From: Oscillospiraceae bacterium
GTDB lineage: Bacteria > Bacillota > Clostridia > UMGS1810
NCBI GenBank assembly: GCA_021629085.1
Contig: JAJXRJ010000010.1
Coordinates: forward strand, 1 to 62,939
Direction: 5' to 3'
Length of the DNA stretch: 62,939 nt
In this document: positions 52,345 through 60,705 of the stretch, piece by piece
Position numbering within the stretch: the first letter of the stretch is position 1
Layout of the letters: each line of letters starts with the position of its first letter
Translations under genes and position numbers: made by a program
Notes under the pieces: model-generated
Seen by the model: only the letters and a program-made list of their open reading frames with translations
Told to the model about the DNA's origin: nothing
Database searches by the model: none

Positions 52345-52359
52345 GTTCACCAAGTGAAC
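52345..52359 (+). promoter_or_regulatory. Perfect inverted repeat before the amidase gene
   Basis: GTTCAC-CAA-GTGAAC lies about 50 bases before the amidase start, in the divergent spacer with yigZ. Its symmetry suggests a protein-binding site. No standard -35/-10 pair with a 17-base spacer is seen here, so an alternative sigma factor is possible. Confidence 0.35.
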
Positions 52360-52410
52360 GCAAAAATTTTGTAAAATAAAAAAATGAGGGGAAAAAGGGG
52401 GCGAAACACC

Positions 52411-53031
52411 ATGCCGGCACTTGCGCCAAACGTGCGGCGGCGAAGGCGGCGGCGGGCAAGCAGGGCAAAGGTTTTTTTGGCAGTCCTCTTGTGCGTGTTT
52501 GCAGTGTCTGCTGCCATAAAGCTGTACCGGGTTTTTGACAGCCCGTCCGCGCCGCCGCACACCGGGCTTCAGATTGCATACAACCGGACGCCCATGTCCC
52601 GGAGCGCGCGGGATATCAAGTACATTGTCATTCACGACACCGACAACACCGACGTGGGCGCGGATGCGAGCAAGCACTATTCGTTTTTTAATTCGGGCGA
52701 CCAGAAATCCAGCGCCGACTTTTTTGTGGACGACCATGACACGCTCCAGGTAAACGACTATTACCGCTATTACACCTGGCACTGCGGCGACGGCGGGGAG
52801 GGCGCCAAAATCAACAACCAAAACAGCATTGGGGTGGAGATTTGCGTCAATTCGGACGGCGACTATACCGCGGCGGTCAACCGTGCCAAACGGCTGGTCC
52901 GAAGCCTTATGGAGGAGCTTTCCATTGACAAGGACCACGTGGTGCGCCATCGCGACGCGAGCGGGAAAAACTGCCCCCGCAGCATGAGCGACGCGGATTG
53001 GCAGCACTTTTTAGACGCGCTGCCCGGGTAA
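52411..53031 (+). CDS. N-acetylmuramoyl-L-alanine amidase (Amidase_2), membrane-anchored
   Basis: This protein of about 206 residues has a basic stretch RRRRRRRASR followed by one membrane helix (AKVFLAVLLCVFAVSAA). The Amidase_2/PGRP domain (about 60-206) has zinc-site residues in YIVIHDTDN, a conserved tyrosine region and VVRHRDASGKNCPR. It removes peptide stems from peptidoglycan glycan chains outside the membrane. The start at 52411 has an aaaagggggc site about 9 bases upstream; the ATG at 52384 has none. It is followed by a strong terminator. Confidence 0.9.
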   Translation: MPALAPNVRRRRRRRASRAKVFLAVLLCVFAVSAAIKLYRVFDSPSAPPHTGLQIAYNRTPMSRSARDIKYIVIHDTDNTDVGADASKHYSFFNSGDQKSSADFFVDDHDTLQVNDYYRYYTWHCGDGGEGAKINNQNSIGVEICVNSDGDYTAAVNRAKRLVRSLMEELSIDKDHVVRHRDASGKNCPRSMSDADWQHFLDALPG

Positions 53032-53036
53032 AAATG

Positions 53037-53068
53037 GAGCCAGCTTAAATAAGCTGGCTCTGGTTTTT
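53037..53068. terminator. Bidirectional terminator between the amidase gene and spoIIQ-like gene
   Basis: A perfect 11-base stem GAGCCAGCTTA / TAAGCTGGCTC with a 2-base spacer is followed by TGGTTTTTTC; TTTT occurs on the other strand. Confidence 0.9.
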
Positions 53069-53950
53069 TCAGTTTGCAAAATAGGGCTCCGGGTCAATGC
53101 TCACGCCGTTTTCCAACAGTTCAAAGTGCAGGTGTGCGCCGTCCGCAATTTCATACTGCGCCGTGTCGCCCACCACCCCGATGGCGTCCCCGCGCATCAC
53201 CGCCTGCCCAACTTCCACCATGGCGGTAGAGGCCAGGTTTTGATACCGGCTTTCAAAGCCCCCGTGGTCTATCACAATGGTCACGCCCATGTTGTCGTCA
53301 TAATACGCCTCTTTTACCGTCCCCTTCGCGCACGCGCAGACGGTGGAGCCAATTTTGGCCGAAAGGTCTACCCCATTGTGCACGCGCCAGTCCTCCATGG
53401 TTTTGGAATACACCAGGTTGGGCCCGCTGTGCGCCGTCATCACATCGCTTCCGGCAACCGGCCTTAAAATGCTAGTGAGCGCCTGTGGTTCGGCCTGTGG
53501 TTCGGCCTGCGGTTCCGCCTGCGCGTTTTGCGCCTCTTTGGGGGGCGCGGGCTCCTCTGCGGGCGCGGCAGCGGTTTCGGAATCGGGCAGTGCCGGCGTC
53601 TCTATGGCTGGCAGCGGGCTGGTCTCAGAATCGGGCAGTGCGCTGGTCTCAGAATCGGGCAGTGCGCTGGTCTCAGAATCGGGCAGTGCGCTGGTTTCAG
53701 AATCGGGCAGCGCCGGCGTTTCGGGCCCGTTTTCATCCGCATCGAATGGCTTGGCGGCCATCTGCCCCCCGCTTTCCTGCTCCGCCGGCACGCTGGAATG
53801 GTTTGCAAACATGCCGCTTTCCCGCACTGTGCAGGTCACGGCGCTCACCAGCACCGCCGCGGCCAGGATCAGGCTGAAAAATATTTTGCGGTCCGAGGGC
53901 TTCCGGTTCTTTTTGTGCGTGTTTTTATCCACAAACGTTATTTTCCTCAT
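53069..53950 (-). CDS. spoIIQ: SpoIIQ-like M23 peptidase with repeat linker
   Basis: This 293-residue protein has an N-terminal membrane helix (KIFFSLILAAAVLVSAVTC). A disordered linker with tandem ALPDSETS octapeptides and AEPQ units follows (about 75-165). The M23/LytM domain (about 170-293) has intact zinc residues HNGVD and HLHFEL. Its position directly after spoIID matches the Clostridia spoIID-spoIIQ pair, whose products work in forespore engulfment. B. subtilis SpoIIQ has lost catalysis, while clostridial forms such as that of C. difficile keep the residues, as here. The assignment to SpoIIQ rests on context and topology. Confidence 0.78.
   Translation of the reverse strand: MRKITFVDKNTHKKNRKPSDRKIFFSLILAAAVLVSAVTCTVRESGMFANHSSVPAEQESGGQMAAKPFDADENGPETPALPDSETSALPDSETSALPDSETSALPDSETSPLPAIETPALPDSETAAAPAEEPAPPKEAQNAQAEPQAEPQAEPQALTSILRPVAGSDVMTAHSGPNLVYSKTMEDWRVHNGVDLSAKIGSTVCACAKGTVKEAYYDDNMGVTIVIDHGGFESRYQNLASTAMVEVGQAVMRGDAIGVVGDTAQYEIADGAHLHFELLENGVSIDPEPYFAN
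53618..53713. repeat. Four tandem 24-bp repeats in spoIIQ-like gene
   Basis: The unit gctggtctcagaatcgggcagtgc occurs four times back to back; the last copy differs at two positions. It encodes the octapeptide ALPDSETS on the minus strand, so copy-number changes stay in frame. A diverged copy lies about 50 bases to the left. Confidence 0.9.
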
Positions 53951-54065
53951 TTCGTATCACCTCATGCGGTAGTATTTCCACATTTTGGCAGGCTTATTCT
54001 GAAAATGGAGGAAATTCCCGCTTGTGCGCGCCGGCCGCCGCGCACCGCACCCTTGCGCCGGCCGG

Positions 54066-55046
54066 TTATTCTGAAATGGAGGTGATTTCTACGCCCGTGT
54101 AATAGGTTTTTAAAATCTCTTTCCACGCCTTGCCCTGCGCCGCCATATAGTTGGCGCCGTATTGGCTCATCCCCACGCCGTGGCCGTTGCCCGTCACCGA
54201 AAACACCATATTCCCGTCTTTTTCTTCCAGCGTGAAATTGCTGGACCGCAAGCCGAACAGGGTGCGCATTTCGGTGCCTTTGATGGTCTTGCCGCCCACG
54301 TCGATGGTGCCCACCGCGCCGCCCGCTGTGCGCACAATGTTGCCAATGGGAAGCTTAAAATCTGCGTCCGGGTAGGTTTTTAGGATTTTATTTTGAAAAT
54401 CGGATACGCTCACCTCCACTGTGGACTGGTAGCGCGGCGAGAGCTCCTCCCCGCCGCTTTCCACACTGGTCAGGTAGGGGAAATCGCCCCCCCACACGTC
54501 CTTTGCGCTCTCTGTCCGGCCGCTGTTGGAGGAGTGGAACACCGCCCGCACCACCTGGTTGTCATACGTCATGATCTGCCCTTGCGTGGCAAGCGTGGCA
54601 TCCGTGATTTTTTTGTAGTAGGCATCCGCGTCCCTGCCCCAGTTTTCATAGGCTTTTTCCTTCCCCGTATAGGCCTGGCAGTGCGCCGGGTTGGTGCACA
54701 CATCCGCGCCGTGGTGCGCGTCGTCCGGCTCCTTTTGCGCGTTCATTTTGGATATGGTGTAGGTGCGCGCGCATACCGCCTGCGCTTTTAGCGCTTCTGT
54801 TTCAAACGAGGCCGGCATTTCCGCCGTCACAACGCCCACGATGTATTCCTCCAGCGGCATGGTGACGGTTTCCCCCGTGTCGGCCTGGTACACGCGCACC
54901 TCGCCCGACGCGCTAAAATCGGGCGGCGCCTCCTTTTTTTGAAACGGCCCGAACCCGTTGATGGTCACAATGGCAAGCGGGATGAGCACCACCACAAAGG
55001 CCACTGCAACAAACCAGCACACAAGCTGTTTGAGTAGCTGTTTCAT
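54066..55046 (-). CDS. spoIID: Stage II sporulation protein D
   Basis: This protein of about 326 residues has an N-terminal membrane helix (LVCWFVAVAFVVVLIPLAIV) and a SpoIID lytic transglycosylase domain. The PLEEYIVGVVTAEMPASFETEALKAQA segment contains the predicted catalytic glutamate. The zinc-site-like CTNPAHCQAY and the C-terminal GHGVGMSQYGA motif are present. With SpoIIP and SpoIIM it degrades septal peptidoglycan during engulfment. The start is uncertain: the ATG at 55046 has no close ribosome-binding site and an upstream TTG at 55064 abuts ggggggt. Followed by the spoIIQ-like gene 115 bases later. Confidence 0.93.
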   Translation of the reverse strand: MKQLLKQLVCWFVAVAFVVVLIPLAIVTINGFGPFQKKEAPPDFSASGEVRVYQADTGETVTMPLEEYIVGVVTAEMPASFETEALKAQAVCARTYTISKMNAQKEPDDAHHGADVCTNPAHCQAYTGKEKAYENWGRDADAYYKKITDATLATQGQIMTYDNQVVRAVFHSSNSGRTESAKDVWGGDFPYLTSVESGGEELSPRYQSTVEVSVSDFQNKILKTYPDADFKLPIGNIVRTAGGAVGTIDVGGKTIKGTEMRTLFGLRSSNFTLEEKDGNMVFSVTGNGHGVGMSQYGANYMAAQGKAWKEILKTYYTGVEITSISE

Positions 55047-55261
55047 AAACCCGGCAAACGCCAACCCCCCTTTTTTCAGGCATGATTCGTTATTTCGCCG
55101 CTTGGCGTTACTACTATTATATCACAGGTCAAAAATTTTTAGAACCCCCTCTGTTTTTGAAACTTTACAAAAACCGAAATTCATTTATTGGCATAATACC
55201 CAGTTTTGTATTACAAAATATACTGTTTTTGCAATTTGTTGATAAAAAAATTTCAAAACTA

Positions 55262-55290
55262 TTGCTATTTTAAAAAAATCGTGCTAAACT
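55262..55290 (+). promoter_or_regulatory. Sigma-A promoter of the citrate synthase gene
   Basis: TTGCTA (55262-55267) and TAAACT (55285-55290) are spaced by 17 bases, 30 bases before the ATG. The rest of the 274-base spacer to spoIID is AT-rich, with a TATAAT on the minus strand (about 55113-55118) that may belong to spoIID. Confidence 0.65.
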
Positions 55291-55320
55291 ATATAGAAAG
55301 CTTTGGAAGAGGGGTTGGCA

Positions 55321-56694
55321 ATGGATACGGAGAAACAAAACGACATTTTTCATTTTTCTGCGGACGCATACCGCATTGACAGCGCGCTTTACACCCACTA
55401 CGACGTCAAGCGCGGCCTGCGCAACCTGGATGGCTCGGGCGTTTTGGCCGGGCTGACACAAATCAGCGAGGTGCACGGGTATATTGTGAGCGAGGGCGAA
55501 AAGACGGCGGACTACGGCACGCTTGCCTACCGCGGCTATGACATCAACGACCTTGCCAAACACTGCGGCATAGACGGGCGCTACCGCTATGAGGAGGCAT
55601 GCTATCTGCTTTTGTTTGGGCATCTGCCCAGTGCGGACGAGTTCCAGGCGTTTTTAGGCTTTTTGGCAAACAATGCAGAGCTGCCAGAGGGCTTTACGGA
55701 GGACATGATTTTAAAAACACCCAGCCGGGATATTATGAACAAGCTCTCCCGCTCGGTGCTCACCCTCTATTCCTACGACGACGCGGCGGACGTTACCTCC
55801 ACCAAAAATGTGCTGCGCCAGTCGCTTGCGCTCATTTCCAAAATGCCCGTGCTTGCCGCATACGGATATCAGGCAAAGGCGCACTCGTTTGACCGCAAAA
55901 GCCTGGTGCTGCACCAGCCCAGGCCTGAATATTCCATTGCCGAGAACCTTTTGCATATGATGCGCGACGACAGCAAATTTACAAAAGAGGAAGCGGAAAT
56001 TCTGGATTTGTGCCTGCTGCTCCACGCCGAACACGGCGGCGGCAACAACAGCGCCTTTACCTGCCGCGTGCTCACCTCGTCGGGCACCGACACCTATTCT
56101 GCCATTTCGGGCGCCATCAACGCCTTAAAGGGCCCCAAGCACGGCGGCGCCAACGTCAAGGTGGTGCGCATGATGCGCGATATTAAAAAGCATGTGGCAA
56201 ACTGGCAGGACGAGCAGGAGGTGCTTGCCTATCTGGAAAAAATTGTGAAAAAACGCGCCGGCGACAAAACCGGCCTGATTTACGGCATGGGCCACGCGGT
56301 GTACACCCTCTCTGACCCGCGCACCCTGCTGTTGAAAGAGCAGGCGGAGGCGATTTCGAAAAAAACGGGCCGCAGCGACGAATTTCAGCTCTACCAGCTG
56401 GTGGAGGCGCTCGCGCCCAAGGCCTTTCAAAATGTGAAAAAGGACGCCAAGGTCATTTCGGCCAATGTGGATTTTTACTCCGGCTTTGTGTACAACATGC
56501 TGGGCATCCCGGAGGAGATGTACACCCCGCTGTTTGCCGTTGCACGGTGTGCGGGCTGGTGCGCGCACCGCTTGGAGGAGCTCATCAGCGGCGGCCGGAT
56601 TTTGCGCCCCGCTTACAAGAGCGTTTGCAAAAACGGGAAGGAATTTATAAAGCTGCACGACCGCAGCCATGCAAAAATTGAAACATCTGAATAA
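55321..56694 (+). CDS. gltA: Citrate synthase
   Basis: This protein of about 457 residues is a two-domain citrate synthase with the catalytic regions LDLCLLLHAEHGGGNNSAFTCRV, GPKHGGAN and MGHAVYTLSDPRTLLL. It condenses acetyl-CoA and oxaloacetate, here probably feeding 2-oxoglutarate and glutamate synthesis in an incomplete TCA pathway. The N-terminal ~60 residues are longer than in the short type II form. The ATG at 55321 follows an agaggggt ribosome-binding site. It appears to be monocistronic. Confidence 0.93.
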   Translation: MDTEKQNDIFHFSADAYRIDSALYTHYDVKRGLRNLDGSGVLAGLTQISEVHGYIVSEGEKTADYGTLAYRGYDINDLAKHCGIDGRYRYEEACYLLLFGHLPSADEFQAFLGFLANNAELPEGFTEDMILKTPSRDIMNKLSRSVLTLYSYDDAADVTSTKNVLRQSLALISKMPVLAAYGYQAKAHSFDRKSLVLHQPRPEYSIAENLLHMMRDDSKFTKEEAEILDLCLLLHAEHGGGNNSAFTCRVLTSSGTDTYSAISGAINALKGPKHGGANVKVVRMMRDIKKHVANWQDEQEVLAYLEKIVKKRAGDKTGLIYGMGHAVYTLSDPRTLLLKEQAEAISKKTGRSDEFQLYQLVEALAPKAFQNVKKDAKVISANVDFYSGFVYNMLGIPEEMYTPLFAVARCAGWCAHRLEELISGGRILRPAYKSVCKNGKEFIKLHDRSHAKIETSE

Positions 56695-56705
56695 TACGAA
56701 AAAAA

Positions 56706-56760
56706 GCGGCCGCCTAAAAAAAGGCGGCCGCCCTCTTTTTTCGGGCGGCCGCTTTTTTTT
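56706..56760. terminator. Three-armed convergent terminator between citrate synthase and veg
   Basis: Three copies of a GCGGCCGC-centred arm lie in a row: 56706-56715, 56722-56733 and 56743-56752. The first and second pair perfectly (10 bases, AAAAAA loop); the second and third also pair (10 bases, 9-base loop). T-runs follow on both strands (56753-56760 plus; 56700-56705 minus), so it should terminate both converging genes. Confidence 0.85.
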
Positions 56761-56763
56761 GCA

Positions 56764-57036
56764 TCAGCCGGTCTTTTCCACAGGCGGTTTAATGACCGCC
56801 AGTTCCACAGTCCTGGTTAAAATATCGGTGTAGGAAAAGGATACTCTGCCGCATCTTCCGGTTTCGCCGTCCGCGCCCTCTAAGCGGACGACAAACACGC
56901 ATGGATATGTGCTCTCCAAAACGCCTTTTTTGATGACCAGTTTCCGTTTGCCCCTTCTTGCTATCAGCCGCACCCTTCTTCCGACTTTTCGCTCCAAACT
57001 GCTTCTGATGAGGTCCACTTGGGAAGCTGCTGCCAT
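56764..57036 (-). CDS. veg: Veg family protein
   Basis: This 90-residue protein has the Veg signature: LIRSSLERKVGRRVRLIARRGKRK, GVLESTYPCVFVV and VSFSYTDILTRTVEL. Veg is a small, SH3-like and highly expressed protein conserved in Firmicutes; in Bacillus it stimulates biofilm formation, but the biochemistry is unclear. Its very strong promoter agrees with high expression. A gaggtg site precedes the ATG at 57036. Confidence 0.92.
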   Translation of the reverse strand: MAAASQVDLIRSSLERKVGRRVRLIARRGKRKLVIKKGVLESTYPCVFVVRLEGADGETGRCGRVSFSYTDILTRTVELAVIKPPVEKTG

Positions 57037-57073
57037 ACGCAACACCTCAACTCTCTTTTCCTGGAATTCTTAT

Positions 57074-57102
57074 AGTATAACACAAAACGGCGTTTTTGTC
57101 AA
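57074..57102 (-). promoter_or_regulatory. Strong veg promoter
   Basis: On the minus strand a consensus TTGACA (57097-57102) and TATACT (57074-57079) are spaced by 17 bases, as expected for veg, whose promoter is among the strongest in Firmicutes. Confidence 0.85.
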
Positions 57103-57142
57103 ATGCCCCTTCTACCGCTAGCATTCCCCAAATTTGCCAAAG

Positions 57143-59497
57143 TTATTCAAACACGCGTTTGGCAATGTCCACGCTTTTAAGCGCGTCGGGCGCGTAAAAG
57201 TCGGCGCCGATGCTCTTTGCATAGCTTTCTGTGAGCACCGCGCCCCCCACCATCACCTGGCAGGTTGGGCATTCGCGCTTTACGGCCGCAATGGTTTTTT
57301 CCATGTTCACCACTGTGGTGGTCATGAGCGCGCTTAGGCCCAGCAGGCGGATATTGTGCGTTTTGACCGCATCCACCACCGTTTCAATGGGCACGTTTTT
57401 CCCAAGGTCTAACACCTCAAACCCGTAATTTTGCAACAGCAGCTTTACAATGTTTTTGCCAATGTCGTGCACGTCGCCCAAAACCGTCGCAATGACAATT
57501 TTACCCTTTATCTCGCGCCCCTCTTTGGCAGCGCGGCGCGAAATGACCGCAAACGCCGCTTTGGCGCTTTCGGCGCTCTTTATAAGCTGCGGCAAAAACA
57601 TTGTGCCCGTTTCAAATTTTTGCCCCACGGTATCCAGCGCGGGGATGATGGCCGTTTCCACCAGCTCCATTGCGCCCGCCCCTGCATCCATGCGGCGTTC
57701 GGATTCTGCCGCCGCCTCCTCTTTGAGCCCTGACGTGATGAGATAGCGCAAATCGCGCGCTGCACTCCCTTTTTCCGCCGCCGCTTCCTGTGCCGAAAAC
57801 GCGGCAATGTAGCCCGCCGCGCCCAAGTCGTGCCCGGCGAGCACGTTATACGCACGGATGGCTTGCATCATGGCGTCTGACTTGGGGTTGATGATGCAGC
57901 AGTCAAGCCCCGCTGTGAGCGCCATGGTGAGAAACGTCGCGTTTAGCTGCGCGCGCGCGGGCAGGCCAAACGACACGTTGGACACGCCCAGGACGGTTTT
58001 TACCCCCAGCGTTTCGCGCACCAGCCGCACCGCTTTGATGGTTTCCAGCACCGCCTCCTGCTGCGCGCTTGCCGTCAGCACCAGGCAGTCGATCAGGATA
58101 TCCTTTTTTGCTATGCCGTATTCTGCCGCCGTATCTACAATGCGCCGGGCAATTTTTAACCGGTCTTCCGCCTTTTCCGGGATGCCGCCCTCATCCAGCG
58201 TCAGCCCAATCACCACCGCGCCGTAGCGCTTTGCCAGCGGGAAGATTTCGTCCATCACGTCTTTCTTGCCGTTGACCGAATTTAAGATGGGCTTGCCGTT
58301 GTAGATACGAAGCGCCCCGGCCAGCGTTTCGGCATCCGAGCTGTCAATTTGCAGCGGCAAATCCACCACTGCCTGCACCTCCTGGATGGCGCGGCGCATG
58401 ACCACAGGCTCGTCAATGCCCGGGATGCCCACGTTTACGTCCAGCACGTGCGCCCCGGCCTCCTTTTGGCTCAGCGCCTCGTTTAAAAGATAGTCAAAGT
58501 CGCCGGTTTTAAGCGCCTCTTTCATCCGCTTTTTGCCGGTGGGGTTGATGCGCTCGCCAATGATGACCGGCGCGCCCGCAATTTCCACTGCCCGCGACGC
58601 CGAACACACCAGGGTGTGGTGCTTTTGCCGGATGGGGGAAAAGGGGAGCGGCGCTGCCATTTGCCGAAGCAGGCGGATGTGCTCCGGCGTGGTGCCGCAG
58701 CACCCGCCCAGCAGGCCCACGCCCGACTGCGCAATGGCCTGCATCTGTTGTGCAAACTCTGCCGCGCCCACGTCGTACACCGTTTCGCCGTCCCGGTATT
58801 GCGGCATGCCGGCGTTTGGCTGCGCAATGACCGGCACCGATGCGTATGCCACAAATTCCCGCGCCAAAGGCGCGGTTTGTGCAGGGCCGTATCCACAGTT
58901 TAGCCCCAGCGCGTCCACGCCCAGGCCCTCTAAGACGGCCACGCACGTTTTGACGTCGCTGCCGGTGAGCGTGCGCCCGTTGTCAGAAAAGGTCATGGAG
59001 CACACAACCGGCAAGTCCCCCGCCGCTTTCGCCGCGCACACTGCCGCCTTGGCTTCGTAGAGATCTGACATGGTTTCAATTAAAATCAAATCCACGCCCG
59101 CCAGGACGCCCAGGCTTGCCACTTCTAAAAATTGCGCATAGGCATCTTCAAACGGAAGCGCGCCCACCGGCTCCAACAGCTGCCCCAGCGGGCCGATGTC
59201 CAGCGCCAGTGCCGCCTGCCTGCCCGTTTCCTCCATGGCCTGCCGCGCGCAGCGTGCCGCTAAGAAAACCGCGTCTTTAAGCGCCCCGCCGGGGAGCTTT
59301 AGGGGGTTTGCGCCAAAGGTGTTTAGCGTGAGCACGTCCGCGCCCGCAAGCAGGTATTCCTTGTGGACGGCAACAATACATTCGGGGTGCGCCTGCATAA
59401 AATGCTCCGGCGCTTCGCCCGCCGCAAGCCCCGATGCTTGCAGCATGGTGCCCATGCCGCCGTCGAAAAACAGCCGGCCCTTGTTGAAAGATAGCAT
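57143..59497 (-). CDS. metH: Cobalamin-dependent methionine synthase, lacking the activation domain
   Basis: This protein of about 784 residues has three of the four MetH modules. The homocysteine domain (about 1-290) has zinc cysteines in LNCGYGP and GGCCGT. The methyltetrahydrofolate (pterin) domain (about 305-560) includes GERINPTGKKRMKEAL. The B12-binding cap and domain (about 570-784) includes the lower-ligand motif GDVHDIGKNIV. The AdoMet-dependent reactivation domain is missing and is encoded separately just upstream (start/stop overlap TGATG). It transfers a methyl group from methyl-THF to homocysteine through cob(I)alamin. Confidence 0.96.
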   Translation of the reverse strand: MLSFNKGRLFFDGGMGTMLQASGLAAGEAPEHFMQAHPECIVAVHKEYLLAGADVLTLNTFGANPLKLPGGALKDAVFLAARCARQAMEETGRQAALALDIGPLGQLLEPVGALPFEDAYAQFLEVASLGVLAGVDLILIETMSDLYEAKAAVCAAKAAGDLPVVCSMTFSDNGRTLTGSDVKTCVAVLEGLGVDALGLNCGYGPAQTAPLAREFVAYASVPVIAQPNAGMPQYRDGETVYDVGAAEFAQQMQAIAQSGVGLLGGCCGTTPEHIRLLRQMAAPLPFSPIRQKHHTLVCSASRAVEIAGAPVIIGERINPTGKKRMKEALKTGDFDYLLNEALSQKEAGAHVLDVNVGIPGIDEPVVMRRAIQEVQAVVDLPLQIDSSDAETLAGALRIYNGKPILNSVNGKKDVMDEIFPLAKRYGAVVIGLTLDEGGIPEKAEDRLKIARRIVDTAAEYGIAKKDILIDCLVLTASAQQEAVLETIKAVRLVRETLGVKTVLGVSNVSFGLPARAQLNATFLTMALTAGLDCCIINPKSDAMMQAIRAYNVLAGHDLGAAGYIAAFSAQEAAAEKGSAARDLRYLITSGLKEEAAAESERRMDAGAGAMELVETAIIPALDTVGQKFETGTMFLPQLIKSAESAKAAFAVISRRAAKEGREIKGKIVIATVLGDVHDIGKNIVKLLLQNYGFEVLDLGKNVPIETVVDAVKTHNIRLLGLSALMTTTVVNMEKTIAAVKRECPTCQVMVGGAVLTESYAKSIGADFYAPDALKSVDIAKRVFE

Positions 59498-60183
59498 CAC
59501 GCGTCCCTCCTTTTAAATAGACAGGTTTCATAATTTTTGCACGTGCCGCACCGGTTGGTGCAGGAGACCGCCGCGGGGTGGCTGGTAAACCCGATCACCG
59601 CTGTCACCGATTTGGACGGGATGAGCACGCTCTCCTTTGTGGCGGTCAGCCCAATGCGCTTTTCGGCGCGCAACAGCCTTAAAAAATCCGATTGCAGTAA
59701 AATGGGCAAATCGCCATAGCCCGGGCTGAAACGCGGCGTGATTTGGAAGCCCTCTTTTTTGGCAACCTGGGCGATTTGCGCCTGCGCCCGGTCGCACACC
59801 GCCTCAATGCACGCCGTCGCACAGGCGTCTAACACAAGCGCGCGCGAAAGGTCGGTTTTGTTGTATTTATAGATGAGGTAGTCCACCGCCGGGCCCAGCG
59901 TTGCCGCCATCACCGCCGCCTTTTTACACCCTTTTAAGTGGGCTGCAATGTCGTCCCCGGTAAGAAAAATGCCCGAATCCGCAATTAATATGCCCTCTTT
60001 TTTGGCCGCGATGGGAAACACGTCATACGCAAAAAGCCCCGATTTTGCACACGAGAGCTCCTTAAGGCAGCTCTCCACCAGCTGGTCGGTCTGCGGATCC
60101 AGCGCCGCGGACTGATAGCCCAGGTAGCGTTTGATTTCCGCTTTTAACGCGGTGTTGTCTTTCTCTAATTGTATTCTTTGCAT
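59497..60183 (-). CDS. Separate MetH reactivation-domain protein
   Basis: This 228-residue protein corresponds to the AdoMet-binding activation domain of MetH (Met_synt_B12), with the RFSPGYGDLP signature and ALVLDACATACIEAVCD. It restores inactive cob(II)alamin by reductive methylation. It is separate from MetH, as in some Clostridia and Thermotogales. The C-terminus carries a four-cysteine cluster, CTNRCGTCKNYETC, not typical of the fused domain, which might bind a metal or FeS centre. Its stop overlaps the metH start by one base and its start lies inside the end of the GNAT gene. Confidence 0.85.
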   Translation of the reverse strand: MQRIQLEKDNTALKAEIKRYLGYQSAALDPQTDQLVESCLKELSCAKSGLFAYDVFPIAAKKEGILIADSGIFLTGDDIAAHLKGCKKAAVMAATLGPAVDYLIYKYNKTDLSRALVLDACATACIEAVCDRAQAQIAQVAKKEGFQITPRFSPGYGDLPILLQSDFLRLLRAEKRIGLTATKESVLIPSKSVTAVIGFTSHPAAVSCTNRCGTCKNYETCLFKRRDA

Positions 60184-60644
60184 AGCTCGGCCCGCACATA
60201 GCCGCGGTCTTTGGTGGTGGAATCCACATAAAACCCGCGCCCGTAATAGAAGATCACCAGCGGCCGGATTTTTGCGCCGGTGTGCAGCGTGATTTTTTTC
60301 ACGCCCAAAACCTTCATATTGATGTCCACCAGGTTCATCAGCGCCTTGCCGATGCCCAGGTTCTGGAACCGGGGGCTCACGCCGAACCGGCTTAAATATG
60401 CCGTTTCGGGGTCTGTCAGCTCTAAGCGCACGCTGCCCACCACCTGCCCGTTGATGTAGGCGACCAGCACGGTTTTTTCTAAAATGTCGCGCTTGATGTC
60501 GTCCAGCGTTTCGGTGAGCGCCGGGATGTTTGCGCCGATGCCCGCCAGCTCTATGTAGGAGTGGAATGCCTCCCGGGTGATTTTTTGAATCTGCTCCGCG
60601 TCCTCGATTGACGCCTGGCGGATTTCAAAGCCTTGATTGATCAT
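60165..60644 (-). CDS. GNAT-family N-acetyltransferase
   Basis: This protein of about 159 residues has a complete GNAT fold, including the acetyl-CoA-binding segment FGVSPRFQNLGIGKALMNLV and a C-terminal IFYYGRGFYVDS. The acceptor is unknown. It lies 61 bases after argF and overlaps the MetH reactivation gene by 19 bases, so it is probably cotranscribed with both. A GNAT next to argDF could supply N-acetylglutamate (ArgA-like role), but no ArgA-specific feature is visible, so this is speculation. The ATG at 60644 is preceded by gaaaggga. Confidence 0.8.
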   Translation of the reverse strand: MINQGFEIRQASIEDAEQIQKITREAFHSYIELAGIGANIPALTETLDDIKRDILEKTVLVAYINGQVVGSVRLELTDPETAYLSRFGVSPRFQNLGIGKALMNLVDINMKVLGVKKITLHTGAKIRPLVIFYYGRGFYVDSTTKDRGYVRAELCKEYN

Positions 60645-60705
60645 TTGGTTTCGTCCCTTTCTTTTGTGCAGCGCAAAAATACACTGCTGTGCGTTCAGCA
60701 TGCGG

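Noticed and set aside
53618..53713. 24-bp repeats as a CRISPR-like array
   Set aside because: Units are directly adjacent with no spacers and encode an in-frame octapeptide.
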